A stretch of 64,000 nt of DNA, from NCBI RefSeq assembly GCF_019448085.1, contig NZ_JAGFNZ010000001.1, positions 855,688 through 919,687 of the forward strand, given 5' to 3'. Below, piece after piece: positions 1 to 8,219 of the stretch. This DNA comes from Caproiciproducens faecalis (GTDB taxonomy: Bacteria > Bacillota > Clostridia > Oscillospirales > Acutalibacteraceae). Position 1 is the stretch's first letter, and every line of letters starts with the position of its first letter. The translations under genes were made by a program, and so were the position numbers. The notes beneath the pieces were generated by a model. It had not been told where the DNA came from. It saw nothing but the letters and a program-made list of their open reading frames with translations, and did no database searches.

Positions 1-2
1 AC

Positions 3-221
3 GAGCATGGAGAAATCGGGGTACAGATTAAGGGCGAAAAGGAGTGGGTCAGCCATAAGAGGCTAGAACTAAAAACACCTGCCAGCGAGCTGTACCCGCC
101 TGATTACGACTTTTCCATTGTATTTGATACTGTTTCTAATCGCAAGGCAAGACACGTTATGGGGAAGCGGCATGATCCGAATCTGAGTATCCAGTGTGAT
201 GAAAAAGATATCGCCAAATGA
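3..221 (+). CDS. MutS-family ATPase, C-terminal end only
   Basis: The window opens inside this gene; 72 codons remain before TGA at 219-221. The visible tail ends with the pattern DYDFSIVFDTVSNRKARH followed by a KRHDP stretch. This resembles, from memory, the C-terminus of clostridial MutS-related ATPases that lack the mismatch-recognition domain. No Walker motif is inside the window, so the assignment rests on the tail alone and the function (DNA mismatch or recombination-intermediate binding) is inferred. An antisense ORF over the same bases has no ribosome site and is not believed. Confidence 0.5.
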   Translation, partial: EHGEIGVQIKGEKEWVSHKRLELKTPASELYPPDYDFSIVFDTVSNRKARHVMGKRHDPNLSIQCDEKDIAK

Positions 222-294
222 AAACGAAGGGGATCCCAAAGAAATAGCCGCCTTTGAGCTGGCACTCAAAGACGGCAGAACCTTCATTGATTAA
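199..294 (+). CDS. possible 31-residue ORF overlapping the end of the MutS-like gene
   Basis: An ATG at 199 opens a 31-codon frame that overlaps the last codons of the preceding gene and ends with TAA at 292-294. Its composition (GDPKEIAAFELALKDGRTFID near the end, shown here as 21 residues minus the final D) looks protein-like, but there is no Shine-Dalgarno sequence. It may be an alternative C-terminus of the upstream gene reached by a frameshift, or a chance frame. Confidence 0.15.
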   Translation: MKKISPNENEGDPKEIAAFELALKDGRTFID

Positions 295-439
295 TTACTC
301 TTTGGTATGTTTCATTTCCGCATTTTGGGCAGTTTGGGAGAGAATGGGAATCATCATTGAGCACAACGATTTCACCACATGTTTTGCATTTATAGCGTCC
401 TAGCCCAGGCTTTTCTCCTGCCTTGTCCAACTTGTCCAT
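284..439 (-). CDS. small zinc-ribbon protein (51 aa)
   Basis: A 51-residue protein dominated by one zinc ribbon: a CKTCG knuckle near residues 18-22 and a CPKCG knuckle near residues 37-41, a CxxC-N15-CxxC arrangement. The region between the knuckles (EIVVLNDDSHSLPN) is like that of small zinc-ribbon proteins annotated near DUF1451. A GAAGG ribosome site lies about 8 bases before the ATG. Function is unknown; zinc binding is inferred from the four cysteines. It reads toward the MutS-like gene and its last bases overlap the end of the small plus-strand ORF. Confidence 0.6.
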   Translation of the reverse strand: MDKLDKAGEKPGLGRYKCKTCGEIVVLNDDSHSLPNCPKCGNETYQRVINQ

Positions 440-482
440 ATAATCGCCTTCTTTCACAACGATATTCTATACGGCGGAGGAA

Positions 483-725
483 TTACTTATTCGGAACCGT
501 GTCATCAGTATTTTTATCTCTAGGATTTTCTTTCGTATTGGTTGCTGATTCAACCGAATCAGAATTCGTATTACTCATTGTGGGGTCGCTATCTCTCGTA
601 CTTCCGTTTCGAGCACTTGACTCATCTTCCTGAGGAATAGGCATTGGTATCGGCACAGGAGCCGGGACTGTTGGCATAACCGAATCTGAAACTGGCGAAT
701 TTTTATTATTTTTTTTACTATTCAT
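483..725 (-). CDS. Pro/Ser/Asn-rich hypothetical peptide (80 aa)
   Basis: A low-complexity, soluble, charged protein. It has a VPAPVPIPMPIP proline-repeat segment near residues 20-31 and a Ser/Asn/Asp-rich tail ending DKNTDDTVPNK. The start at 725 is chosen because AAAGGGG lies about 9 bases upstream; a longer frame beginning at 830 would overlap the end of the neighbouring Cys-rich gene and has no ribosome site. No transmembrane segment or known domain is visible. It is probably disordered, and the function is unknown. Confidence 0.45.
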   Translation of the reverse strand: MNSKKNNKNSPVSDSVMPTVPAPVPIPMPIPQEDESSARNGSTRDSDPTMSNTNSDSVESATNTKENPRDKNTDDTVPNK

Positions 726-788
726 AAATGCATCCCCTTTCGGGATTAGCTTATCCAGCAAATCGGATTTTATTAAAAGCGTTATGTA

Positions 789-808
789 CGGCGAACTTTT
801 GCTCGCCG
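789..808. other. short inverted repeat between two minus-strand genes
   Basis: CGGCGA and TCGCCG pair across an 8-base loop. There is no T-run on the minus strand after the stem, so it is at best a weak terminator or an RNA-processing hairpin. Confidence 0.25.
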
Positions 809-814
809 AAAGTA

Positions 815-1153
815 TTACATTGATTGACATTCAATTTCGCATTTATTGCATTCTTCTGCACATCTTTTGCAATGGTCATCTTTAAACATTTCACATTCCT
901 GTGCACATTCATCACAGATTAAAGCGCAAAGTTTGCATAAGTCTACTGCATGACTAGAGCCCATCATCATAAATTTTGCAGCTTCTTGACAAATCGAGAT
1001 GCATTCATTTAATTTTGCAATACATTTTTCCCTATCAGCTGCATCTGGCTCATTATTACACAGCTGCATACATTCCATGCAAGCCTGTGCACATCTGTTA
1101 CATGAATCAATGCAAGCTTGGTATTTGTTAGTGCCGTTTGTTACTAAACCCAT
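815..1153 (-). CDS. Cys-rich four-helix-bundle copper-binding protein (DUF326/Csp-like)
   Basis: A 112-residue, all-helical protein with about 18 cysteines spaced as CxxxC along predicted helices: CIDSCNRCAQACMECMQLC near the N-terminus, then CISIC, CKLCALICDECAQEC and CKRCAEECNKCEIEC at the end. This matches the DUF326 four-helix-bundle family, which includes the Csp copper-storage proteins that line the inside of the bundle with thiols binding Cu(I). No signal peptide is present, so it is cytosolic. An AAAGGAG-type ribosome site (minus strand, near 1160) precedes the ATG. It lies directly downstream of ku on the same strand; a shared job with NHEJ is not implied. Confidence 0.85.
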   Translation of the reverse strand: MGLVTNGTNKYQACIDSCNRCAQACMECMQLCNNEPDAADREKCIAKLNECISICQEAAKFMMMGSSHAVDLCKLCALICDECAQECEMFKDDHCKRCAEECNKCEIECQSM

Positions 1154-1208
1154 AGTTAATCTCCTTTAAACGCAGCTTCATGATACTCTCCATTTTTTAT
1201 ATTGGCAG

Positions 1209-2027
1209 TTAAGCACCTTGCTTTTTTGTCGTCTTCTTTTTCGTGGACTCTTTCGTTGCTTTTCCCTCATTTTGTTTTTCAATACTGGCTTTCAGCGCAT
1301 CCATAAGATTAATAACTTTTCCGGTCTGCTCCTCGGAACTGGCGGCAACAACATCCTTGCCGGCAATTTTTGTTTCGATGAGTTCTTTGAGCCTGTCCTG
1401 ATATTCATCTTTATATTGAGACGGGTCAAAAGGCGTATCCATTGAGTTAATCAGCACTTGAGCCATTTTCAGCTCTTGTTCGTTGGGCTGCGGAATATCA
1501 TAAGACTTTTGCAAATCTTTAATATCATCCTGATAAAACATGGTGGAAATCAACACCCCGTTCTTACGGGGAATAATCGCCATTAACGTGTCTTTTGTCC
1601 CCAAAACGGTCTTGCCTACTGCAATTTTCTGCTCATTCATCAGAGCAGACCGCAGAAGCTCAAACGCCTTTTCTCCACCTTTATCCGGCACTGCCTGATA
1701 GGTCTTATCATAATAAACGGGTGAAATTTGATTTAATTGTGCGAAGTGCAGGATCTGAATCGATTTTTCCTTTTCAGTCTTGATTTTTTCTATTTCTTCA
1801 TCCGATACAACGACATAATGTTCCTTGTCATATTCGTAGCCTTTGATAATATCCTCACTTTTTAGCTCTTTCCCGCAATGGGCACAGGTCTTTTTATACC
1901 GCACACGACTCTGATCATCTTTGTGCAGTTGATTAAAATGAATATCGTTATCCTGAGTGGCTGTGTACATGGAAATAGGGATTGCCACAAGTCCAAATGA
2001 AATAACGGAATGATGTGATACCGGCAT
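1209..2027 (-). CDS. ku: Ku DNA end-binding protein (NHEJ)
   Basis: A 272-residue bacterial Ku, normal length for the family. The N-terminus (SVISFGLVAIPISMYTA) and the HFNQLHKDD segment are typical of the Ku core ring that encircles DNA ends. A CAHCGKEL motif near residues 49-56 could bind metal. The C-terminus is a lysine/threonine-rich tail (ESTKKKTTKKQGA) of the kind that aids DNA binding and LigD recruitment. It is divergent from ligD across about 120 bases, the usual arrangement of a two-gene NHEJ repair pair, important in non-growing cells and spores in other Firmicutes. Confidence 0.95.
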   Translation of the reverse strand: MPVSHHSVISFGLVAIPISMYTATQDNDIHFNQLHKDDQSRVRYKKTCAHCGKELKSEDIIKGYEYDKEHYVVVSDEEIEKIKTEKEKSIQILHFAQLNQISPVYYDKTYQAVPDKGGEKAFELLRSALMNEQKIAVGKTVLGTKDTLMAIIPRKNGVLISTMFYQDDIKDLQKSYDIPQPNEQELKMAQVLINSMDTPFDPSQYKDEYQDRLKELIETKIAGKDVVAASSEEQTGKVINLMDALKASIEKQNEGKATKESTKKKTTKKQGA

Positions 2028-2147
2028 AAACTCACCTCGTGTTTAGTTTAACCAAATAGCCGGAAAATACAACAAAAGAATAGATTACGCGAAGTAACAA
2101 ATAATACCCAAAAGCACGCGATAGCTATTTACAAAAAGGTGATAGAT

Positions 2148-4589
2148 GTGGCTACAAAATTAGAGGAATACAACCGGAAAAGAAATTTTGATAAAACCGA
2201 AGAACCTGTGGGTACATCGGAGAATCCCGAAAAACACCTGAAATTTGTGGTTCAGCACCATATGGCGCGCAGGGACCATTTCGATTTTCGCCTTGAATGG
2301 GACGGAGCATTATTAAGCTGGGCGGTACCCAAGGGGCCTTCTTATCATCTCCGTGACAAAAGGCTTGCCGTTAAAGTGGAGGATCACCCCTTAGAATACA
2401 GAAACTTTGAAGGGCTGATTCCTAAGGGCGAGTATGGCGGCGGAACCGTCATGATTTGGGATGAAGGAACCTGGCAGCCGCAGACGGATGCAGCGGAAGG
2501 GCTGAGTAAAGGTTCGCTTAAATTCATACTGAATGGAAAAAGGTTAAAGGGTAAATGGGCTCTAGTCCGAATGAAAGCAAAAGCAGGTGAAGATCGGGAC
2601 AACTGGCTTCTTCTTAAAGAAAAAGACGGTTATGAAAAAAGCGCCGATGGGATTTCCGAATTTAACACAAGCATCCGAACCGGACGCACTATGGAGGAAA
2701 TTGAAAAAGGTGAGGGCGAAAAATTCGTACACAATCCTTTTAAGAAGGTAGATGCGCAGCTTGCCAAACTTGTTTCCACAGTCCCGGAAGACGAGGATTG
2801 GCTCTTTGAAGTAAAGTATGACGGTTACCGGATTCTTGCGTTTTTAGAGGGCAGCAGCGCTTTGCTGCAAACCCGCAACGGCAATGATTATACGGATCGG
2901 TTTCAGGATGTTGCCGATTCCCTCATTGATTGGGCTGCCGGAAGAGCGATGGTTCTGGACGGTGAAATGACGGTTACAGACGAGAACGGTAAGACGGATT
3001 TTCAGGCTCTGCAAAACTTTATGAGGAATCCAAAGAGCAAAAACCTAACTTACATCATCTTTGATCTTCTGGCGTTGGACGGAACAGATTTAAGAAATCA
3101 TCCTCTGATCGAAAGAAAAGAAAAGCTGGAAGCTCTTATGAGGAATTCGCCAAAAAATCTCCATTATAGCCAGCATGTCAAAGGGAATGGGAAAGCAAGC
3201 TTTGCCGCGGCATCGCAGGCTGATTTGGAAGGCATCGTGGGCAAGAAAGCCGATTCTGTATACAGTGGTACAAGAAACGGCGACTGGATTAAACTGAAAT
3301 GTGATAAAAGGCAGGAATTCGTCATTGGAGGATATACCTTATCTGATAAAAAAGCAAGCGGAGTAAGCTCACTGTTGCTTGGCGTTTATGAAGAAGAAAA
3401 GCTGGTCTATGTTGGGCGTGCCGGAACTGGTTTGAGCGCCCGCCGCGTTGAGGAACTTGCGAATAAATTTAAAAGTATAGAAGCGGAGTCGTCTCCTTTC
3501 AACCCAGCACCACAGGCGAGAACACACGAAAAAATTACATGGATTGAACCACAGCTGGTTGCGGAAATCAAATTTGCACAATGGACGGAAGAAAACCTGT
3601 TACGGCAGGCAAGCTTTAAAGGTTTGCGAACGGATAAAACCCCAAAGGATGTTAGAAAGGAAAAAGCGGATAATGAGACACAGCCTCAAGTATCCGCCGA
3701 AGATGTGGAAAAGCCCATGGAAACACCCGGAAAAGACCTTATCATAGAAGGTGTTAAGATTACCCATCCGGACAAAATTATGTTTGACGACCCGGATATA
3801 ATAAAAGCGGATGTCATCCGGTATTACCAAAAAATAGCGGTGCGCATGCTGCCCTATGTATCGCATCGAATTTTAAGCATTGTGCGTTGCCCTAAAGGAA
3901 TATCGGAGACCTGTTTCTTTAAAAAGCATCCCGGCCCGGGCAGTAAAGGAATCGTCACCGTATCCATTCCAGCGAATGACGGCGAAATGGAAGAATACTT
4001 TTATATTGAAAATGTATCCGGTCTTATATCGGAAGCACAGATGGGCACACTGGAATTTCATACTTGGGGAAGCAATGTGGAAAATCTTGAAAAACCCGAT
4101 GTAATGGTATTTGATTTGGATCCGGACGAGGGAATGGATTTAGCTACGATACGCCAAGGCGTAAAGGATCTGAAAAGCATTTTGTCTGAACTTTCGATTA
4201 AGTCGTACCTAAAAACCAGCGGCGGCAAGGGCTACCATGTAGTTGTTCCTTTTAAACCTGCTGCTTCGTGGGATGTGTTTCACGATTTTGCAAAACGCGT
4301 TGCCGAAGTAATGGAACAAAAGTGGCCTGACCGCTACACCAGCAACATCCGAAAGGAAAAGCGAAAAAACAAAATCTTTATCGATTGGATTCGCAACGGC
4401 AGAGGTGCCACAAGTGTTTCACCCTATTCCATAAGAGCGCGAAAAGGAGCCAGAGTGTCCATGCCTATCGCTTGGGATGAATTAGACACAGTTGCTCCGG
4501 ACGGTATCAGCATGGCGGATGCATTTCTTAGAATCAGCAAAGACGACCCATGGAAAGATTTTTTTCAAAATAATCAAATATTAAAATAA
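2148..4589 (+). CDS. ligD: ATP-dependent DNA ligase LigD with phosphoesterase, ligase and polymerase domains
   Basis: 813 residues in the order 3'-phosphoesterase, ligase, polymerase. Phosphoesterase, about residues 30-180: HHMARRDHFDFRLEW and the GEYGGGTV motif. Ligase, about 200-500: motif I KYDGYR with nucleotidyl lysine near residue 223, and LDGEMTV. Polymerase/primase, about 545-810: metal-binding DLDPDEG and the SGGKGYHVVVP motif. The start is placed at GTG 2148 because the AAAGG ribosome site (2135-2139) would overlap an alternative GTG at 2139. With Ku it aligns, fills and seals double-strand breaks. The domain order differs from the mycobacterial Pol-PE-Lig order. Confidence 0.95.
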   Translation: MATKLEEYNRKRNFDKTEEPVGTSENPEKHLKFVVQHHMARRDHFDFRLEWDGALLSWAVPKGPSYHLRDKRLAVKVEDHPLEYRNFEGLIPKGEYGGGTVMIWDEGTWQPQTDAAEGLSKGSLKFILNGKRLKGKWALVRMKAKAGEDRDNWLLLKEKDGYEKSADGISEFNTSIRTGRTMEEIEKGEGEKFVHNPFKKVDAQLAKLVSTVPEDEDWLFEVKYDGYRILAFLEGSSALLQTRNGNDYTDRFQDVADSLIDWAAGRAMVLDGEMTVTDENGKTDFQALQNFMRNPKSKNLTYIIFDLLALDGTDLRNHPLIERKEKLEALMRNSPKNLHYSQHVKGNGKASFAAASQADLEGIVGKKADSVYSGTRNGDWIKLKCDKRQEFVIGGYTLSDKKASGVSSLLLGVYEEEKLVYVGRAGTGLSARRVEELANKFKSIEAESSPFNPAPQARTHEKITWIEPQLVAEIKFAQWTEENLLRQASFKGLRTDKTPKDVRKEKADNETQPQVSAEDVEKPMETPGKDLIIEGVKITHPDKIMFDDPDIIKADVIRYYQKIAVRMLPYVSHRILSIVRCPKGISETCFFKKHPGPGSKGIVTVSIPANDGEMEEYFYIENVSGLISEAQMGTLEFHTWGSNVENLEKPDVMVFDLDPDEGMDLATIRQGVKDLKSILSELSIKSYLKTSGGKGYHVVVPFKPAASWDVFHDFAKRVAEVMEQKWPDRYTSNIRKEKRKNKIFIDWIRNGRGATSVSPYSIRARKGARVSMPIAWDELDTVAPDGISMADAFLRISKDDPWKDFFQNNQILK

Positions 4590-4632
4590 TCCCCTTTATG
4601 TCAAAATTCATGTGTAGGGATTAAACCCGCAC

Positions 4633-4857
4633 ATGGATTTCAAATACGTGTTCGCTGAAGCAAAGGATGCTTACACAAGTTCTGCATGCATAAGGGTTCG
4701 ACTAAATCCAAAAGATCTGCTCAATCTGAATAAAATGGTGCATGAATTATTTGCAGATAAACCGGAAATTACTAAGATATTGCAAGAAGCCGGTTTCCTA
4801 ACCGAAGGTAAAACCATTTGTAATACCTGTGTCCCTCACACTGGGACGGGGGACTGA
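4633..4857 (+). CDS. small hypothetical protein (74 aa)
   Basis: A 74-residue frame that starts 44 bases after ligD. It has a helix-forming middle (LNPKDLLNLNKMVHELFADKP) and a CNTC pair near the C-terminus. The ribosome site is weak (AGGG about 16 bases upstream) and no family is recognised. Sequence looks protein-like, but expression is doubtful. Confidence 0.3.
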   Translation: MDFKYVFAEAKDAYTSSACIRVRLNPKDLLNLNKMVHELFADKPEITKILQEAGFLTEGKTICNTCVPHTGTGD

Positions 4858-4933
4858 CGTGCTTCTTACGGTTGTGTTCCCAGTAGGTGCAATAGAACAG
4901 AAATTATCGTGTGTGAAAAAAGGAGGCTATGAA

Positions 4934-5341
4934 ATGTTAGGTCATTATTTGTTGTTTAACAGGAACTGCGGAGAAGCTATTAAGGCTTATGAAAAAGCCT
5001 TTGACGCAAAAGTAATTGAGATTAGGAAATATGGGGATATGCCATCAAATACGAATTTTTCCATTCCTGATGAGGACAAGGAGCTCGTTTTGCATGCAAG
5101 ATTAGATATCTGCGGAACGGAGCTCATGTGTGCCGACAGTTCTGAACAGAGCCAAAGCGGAACCAATATGTATGTTTCAATTACAACCAAGGATGCGGGT
5201 TTTGTTCAAAGAGCGTGGGACCTTCTCAAGCAGGACGGCATCGTATATATGGAGTTGGCCCCATCCTTTTTTGCGGCTTTGCACGGCTCTTTACAAGATA
5301 GGTTTGGTATCAACTGGATGTTTACAGCCTTAAAGGAATAA
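4934..5341 (+). CDS. VOC-family protein (PhnB-like glyoxalase fold)
   Basis: 135 residues with the paired beta-alpha-beta layout of PhnB-type vicinal-oxygen-chelate proteins: LLFNRNCGEAIKAYEKAFDA at the start, then DMP, a central HARLDICGTELMCAD strand and a second module ending FGINWMFTALKE. The start at 4934 follows AGGAGG (4921-4926) at 8 bases; a longer frame from 4829 lacks a ribosome site. Members of this family are often annotated as glyoxalase/bleomycin-resistance-like; the substrate cannot be told from sequence. Confidence 0.8.
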   Translation: MLGHYLLFNRNCGEAIKAYEKAFDAKVIEIRKYGDMPSNTNFSIPDEDKELVLHARLDICGTELMCADSSEQSQSGTNMYVSITTKDAGFVQRAWDLLKQDGIVYMELAPSFFAALHGSLQDRFGINWMFTALKE

Positions 5342-5446
5342 CTGCGCCGCGCCCGTGATTTACGAGCGTGTGCTTTTTCCATTGGTCAGATGCAGAATAA
5401 CCCATAAAATAGTAAACCGGGCACCGGAAGATTAAATAATTCGAGA

Positions 5447-6061
5447 ATGAAAGAAGCGGATTCCTGGATGGCAGACAGAAAAATGAATCCTAAGGTCGAT
5501 GAATTTTTGTGCAACGCCAAACAGTGGCGGGAAGAATATGAGAAACTGAGAATGATCGCCCTCGACTGCGAACTGACTGAAGAGTTTAAGTGGATGCACC
5601 CATGTTACACGTTTCAGAATAAAAATATAATTTTAATCCATGGATTTAAAGAATACTGTGCGCTTCTGTTTCATAAAGGGGCTTTGTTAAAAGATCCTAA
5701 TGGTATTCTGATCTGCCAGACAGAGAATGTGCAGGAGGGCCGTCAAATTCGTTTTACCGGGATTCAACAGATCCTTGATATGGAACCCATTATAAAAGAA
5801 TATATTTATGAGGCGATTGAAGTAGAAAAATCCGGTTTGAAAGTGGTCAAAAAAGAAACAGCAGATTTCACGGTTGCCGAAGAATTCCAAAAAAAATTAG
5901 ATGAAATCCCTGCCTTAAAGATTGCTTTTGAGGCATTGACGCCGGGGCGGCAAAGAGCGTACTTCTTTTATTTTTCCCAGCCTAAACAATCCAAGACCCG
6001 AGAGTCAAGGGTTGAGAAATATATGCAGAAAATTCTTGAAGGAAAAGGATTGGATGATTAG
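5447..6061 (+). CDS. YdeI/OmpD-associated family protein (DUF1801 type)
   Basis: 204 residues. The VDEFLCNAKQWREEYEKLR opening, the EFKWMHPCYTF segment, and the C-terminal AFEALTPGRQRAYFFYFS and QSKTRESRVEKYM motifs are typical of the YdeI family, a cytosolic group implicated in some bacteria in cationic-peptide tolerance; the biochemical function is unknown. Neither the ATG at 5447 nor the one at 5468 has a strong ribosome site, so the start could be 21 bases later. It ends just before a strong bidirectional terminator. Confidence 0.75.
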   Translation: MKEADSWMADRKMNPKVDEFLCNAKQWREEYEKLRMIALDCELTEEFKWMHPCYTFQNKNIILIHGFKEYCALLFHKGALLKDPNGILICQTENVQEGRQIRFTGIQQILDMEPIIKEYIYEAIEVEKSGLKVVKKETADFTVAEEFQKKLDEIPALKIAFEALTPGRQRAYFFYFSQPKQSKTRESRVEKYMQKILEGKGLDD

Positions 6062-6106
6062 TACTCTGTGCAAATTCTCATCCGGACTTTATGGTTTCAG
6101 CAAAAA

Positions 6107-6149
6107 CGCCACATCCTATGGAATTCTTCCATGGATGTGGCGCTTTTTT
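6107..6149. terminator. bidirectional Rho-independent terminator
   Basis: CGCCACATCC pairs perfectly with GGATGTGGCG, and an inner ATGGAA/TTCCAT stem extends it. A run of T follows on the plus strand and a run of A precedes it, so it can stop transcripts from both the YdeI-family gene and the minus-strand gene at 6181. Confidence 0.9.
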
Positions 6150-6180
6150 GAAGTGACCAAACTACTGTCTATTCTAAAAA

Positions 6181-6519
6181 CTATTTTTTCGTAAAAAATG
6201 TAACATACGGAATCAAATTGACTCTGTTTGCCATCAGTATCCAGACATTGTAAAGGAAGCCAATAAACAGCACAGCTGCCGTTGCGTAATAGTAGATATA
6301 TTTATGCATATTCTGGTTGCTTTTAATTTGGCGCCGTTCCTGAAGCACTTTTTTCTTTTGTTCCTTATTTTTATAAACTTTCAGACTTTCTGTGTCTTGT
6401 AGTACTTCTAACTGCTCACTATCCACACCTACACTGGCAAGCAGCTCTGGGATTACCAAAATAGCTGAAGTAAAGAAAATCATGCCAAAGCGCTGAAACA
6501 GGAAGTGCTGACAAGTCAT
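6181..6519 (-). CDS. hypothetical single-pass membrane protein, possibly 5'-truncated
   Basis: Up to 112 residues: a hydrophobic start, a charged middle (NKEQKKKVLQERRQIKSNQN) that could form a short coiled coil, then one clear membrane span (YYYATAAVLFIGFLYNVWIL) near residues 76-95. No ribosome site precedes the first ATG, and the frame begins just where a broken glycosyltransferase gene starts on the other strand. It may be the remaining 3' part of a longer gene cut by a rearrangement. No family recognised. Confidence 0.4.
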   Translation of the reverse strand: MTCQHFLFQRFGMIFFTSAILVIPELLASVGVDSEQLEVLQDTESLKVYKNKEQKKKVLQERRQIKSNQNMHKYIYYYATAAVLFIGFLYNVWILMANRVNLIPYVTFFTKK

Positions 6520-6530
6520 GATATAAAGAA

Positions 6531-7020
6531 GCCCGGAATAAATTGAGAATATTTTTTTTCAACCGGGAATATATAGCGAAGATATTGAATGTATTCCTAA
6601 ATTATTTTTAATTGCAAAAAATATTACAATTTTATCTGAAAGTCATTACTATTATAGACAAAATAGGCAAGGCTCTATTACACACAAAAGTTCAATAAAA
6701 CGAGTAAAAGATTTACTTAAAATTATTCAAGAATGGATAACAATTTTAGAAAGTGCAGACATTATTTTTGAATTAAAGGAACAATTAATAGATTATTTTG
6801 CATATCAATATGCAATTACGACGGGGTTATTATTTTATGTAAAAAAAAAGAAATAGTTCTTTTATTACCAGAAATGAAGCAGTATACATTTCTTTTTGAA
6901 TATGGGATTTCGAAAAAAACTAAAATAGTTAAAGATTTATACAAAATTGCGGGGTATAAATTGACAGGAAAGATACTGGCGTTCTGGATTATTCATAAAG
7001 GGAGATTAGAAGTCCATTAA
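6531..7020 (+). pseudogene. family 2 glycosyltransferase remnant with frameshift in an A9 tract
   Basis: Translation from 6542 gives ENIFFQPGIYSEDIECIPK and then SESHYYYRQNRQGSITH, the C-terminal half of EpsJ/WbbL-like GT2 glycosyltransferases (the SED and YYYRQ...GSIT motifs). The frame ends at TAG 6854-6856, immediately after nine As at 6841-6849. A one-base shift there continues the protein (IVLLLPEMKQYTFLFEYG...) to TAA at 7018-7020. The N-terminal nucleotide-sugar-binding half is missing. It is AT-rich like the next three genes and was probably part of the same polysaccharide locus. Confidence 0.75.
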
Positions 7021-7046
7021 TTTTAAAAATTAAAAGGTTGTAAACA

Positions 7047-8219
7047 ATGAAAAAATGTGGGTTAGCGACAATTACCGTTGGAGCAAATTATGGAAATAAG
7101 CTTCAAAATTATGCCTTACAACAAGTTGTAAGAAGCTTTGGATTCCAACCTGAAACTATCAGATATCAACCTATATATCCATATAATTCTATTGTAGCTA
7201 AAATCTTAAGAAAACTGAAAGAGTGGAGATCTTATAACATAATAGCAGTTTTATTCGATATGAAAAGAATTATAGAAAAAAGACTCTGTAAAATGTTGCA
7301 TCCAAATGTAGAAAAGAATAGAATGGATAATTTTTCTGAATTTGTACAAACAGAAATAAAAATGGGTAGTCATGAATATTGTTTTAATGATGATTTGTCA
7401 ATGTTAAACGATCAATATGATGTTTTTATAACAGGAAGCGATCAAGTATGGAATCCTTATTGGGAGGGGGTTAACCCATTCTATTTTTTAACTTTTGCAG
7501 ATAAAAGAAAACGAATTGCATATGCTCCGAGCTTTGGTGTTGAGGATATTCCCAAAGATCTTAAGGATTATTATCAATCAAATTTAAGCCCCATACCGTA
7601 TCTTTCAACTAGAGAAGAACAGGGGCAAGAAATAATACAGTCACTAATTCACAGAAAAATACCGGTGCTTATAGACCCCTGTTTCTTACTTGGTCATAAA
7701 GCGTGGCTGGAAATAGCCAAAAAGGCAATTTGCAGGCCGGCGCAAGAATACCTGTTGTGCTATTTTTTGGGGGTGAAATCTCATGAACATCATAAAGCAA
7801 TTGTGCGATTTGCAAAAAAGAATAACTTGACTATTGTTTCTTTAAATGATGTTACTAATCCTAAAGGTTATGTTTGCGGACCTGCTGAATTTCTTGATTT
7901 AATTGCAAATGCAAAGGCTGTGTGTACCGATTCTTTTCACGGTACAGTTTTTTCCATTATTTTTAATCGACCTTTTATTACATTTATTAGATCATGCTCA
8001 AATAAAAGAGAGTCTATGAATTCCAGAATTGACACTTTATTAAACAGTTTTGGCTTACAGGATTGTTTATTTCAAAGCGATTTAACTTGGGAGAATGTTT
8101 TGCAAATAAATTTTAATAAAACTAATTGCATTTTAGAAGATAAGAGAAAATTTGCTTTATCATACTTATCGGATGCACTTAACAATATAAATAATGATAT
8201 TATTGGTGAAAATTATTGA
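7047..8219 (+). CDS. polysaccharide pyruvyl transferase family protein
   Basis: 390 residues, normal length. It has the N-terminal TVGANYGNKLQNYALQQVV motif, the central FITGSDQVWNP motif and the late VCTDSFHGTVFSIIFNRPF motif, all hallmarks of the PF04230 family. These enzymes transfer pyruvate from phosphoenolpyruvate to a sugar as a ketal, adding charge to surface glycans; the acceptor is unknown. It overlaps the flippase gene by 4 bases and lies in an AT-rich cluster, which suggests acquisition by transfer. Confidence 0.88.
   Translation: MKKCGLATITVGANYGNKLQNYALQQVVRSFGFQPETIRYQPIYPYNSIVAKILRKLKEWRSYNIIAVLFDMKRIIEKRLCKMLHPNVEKNRMDNFSEFVQTEIKMGSHEYCFNDDLSMLNDQYDVFITGSDQVWNPYWEGVNPFYFLTFADKRKRIAYAPSFGVEDIPKDLKDYYQSNLSPIPYLSTREEQGQEIIQSLIHRKIPVLIDPCFLLGHKAWLEIAKKAICRPAQEYLLCYFLGVKSHEHHKAIVRFAKKNNLTIVSLNDVTNPKGYVCGPAEFLDLIANAKAVCTDSFHGTVFSIIFNRPFITFIRSCSNKRESMNSRIDTLLNSFGLQDCLFQSDLTWENVLQINFNKTNCILEDKRKFALSYLSDALNNINNDIIGENY

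Noticed and set aside
2139..2150. GTG at 2139 as the ligD start
   Set aside because: The AAAGG ribosome site at 2135-2139 overlaps this codon; GTG 2148 has proper spacing.
6841..6856. A9 tract as a programmed frameshift in a working glycosyltransferase
   Set aside because: The N-terminal catalytic half of the enzyme is missing upstream, so the gene cannot be functional whatever happens at the tract.
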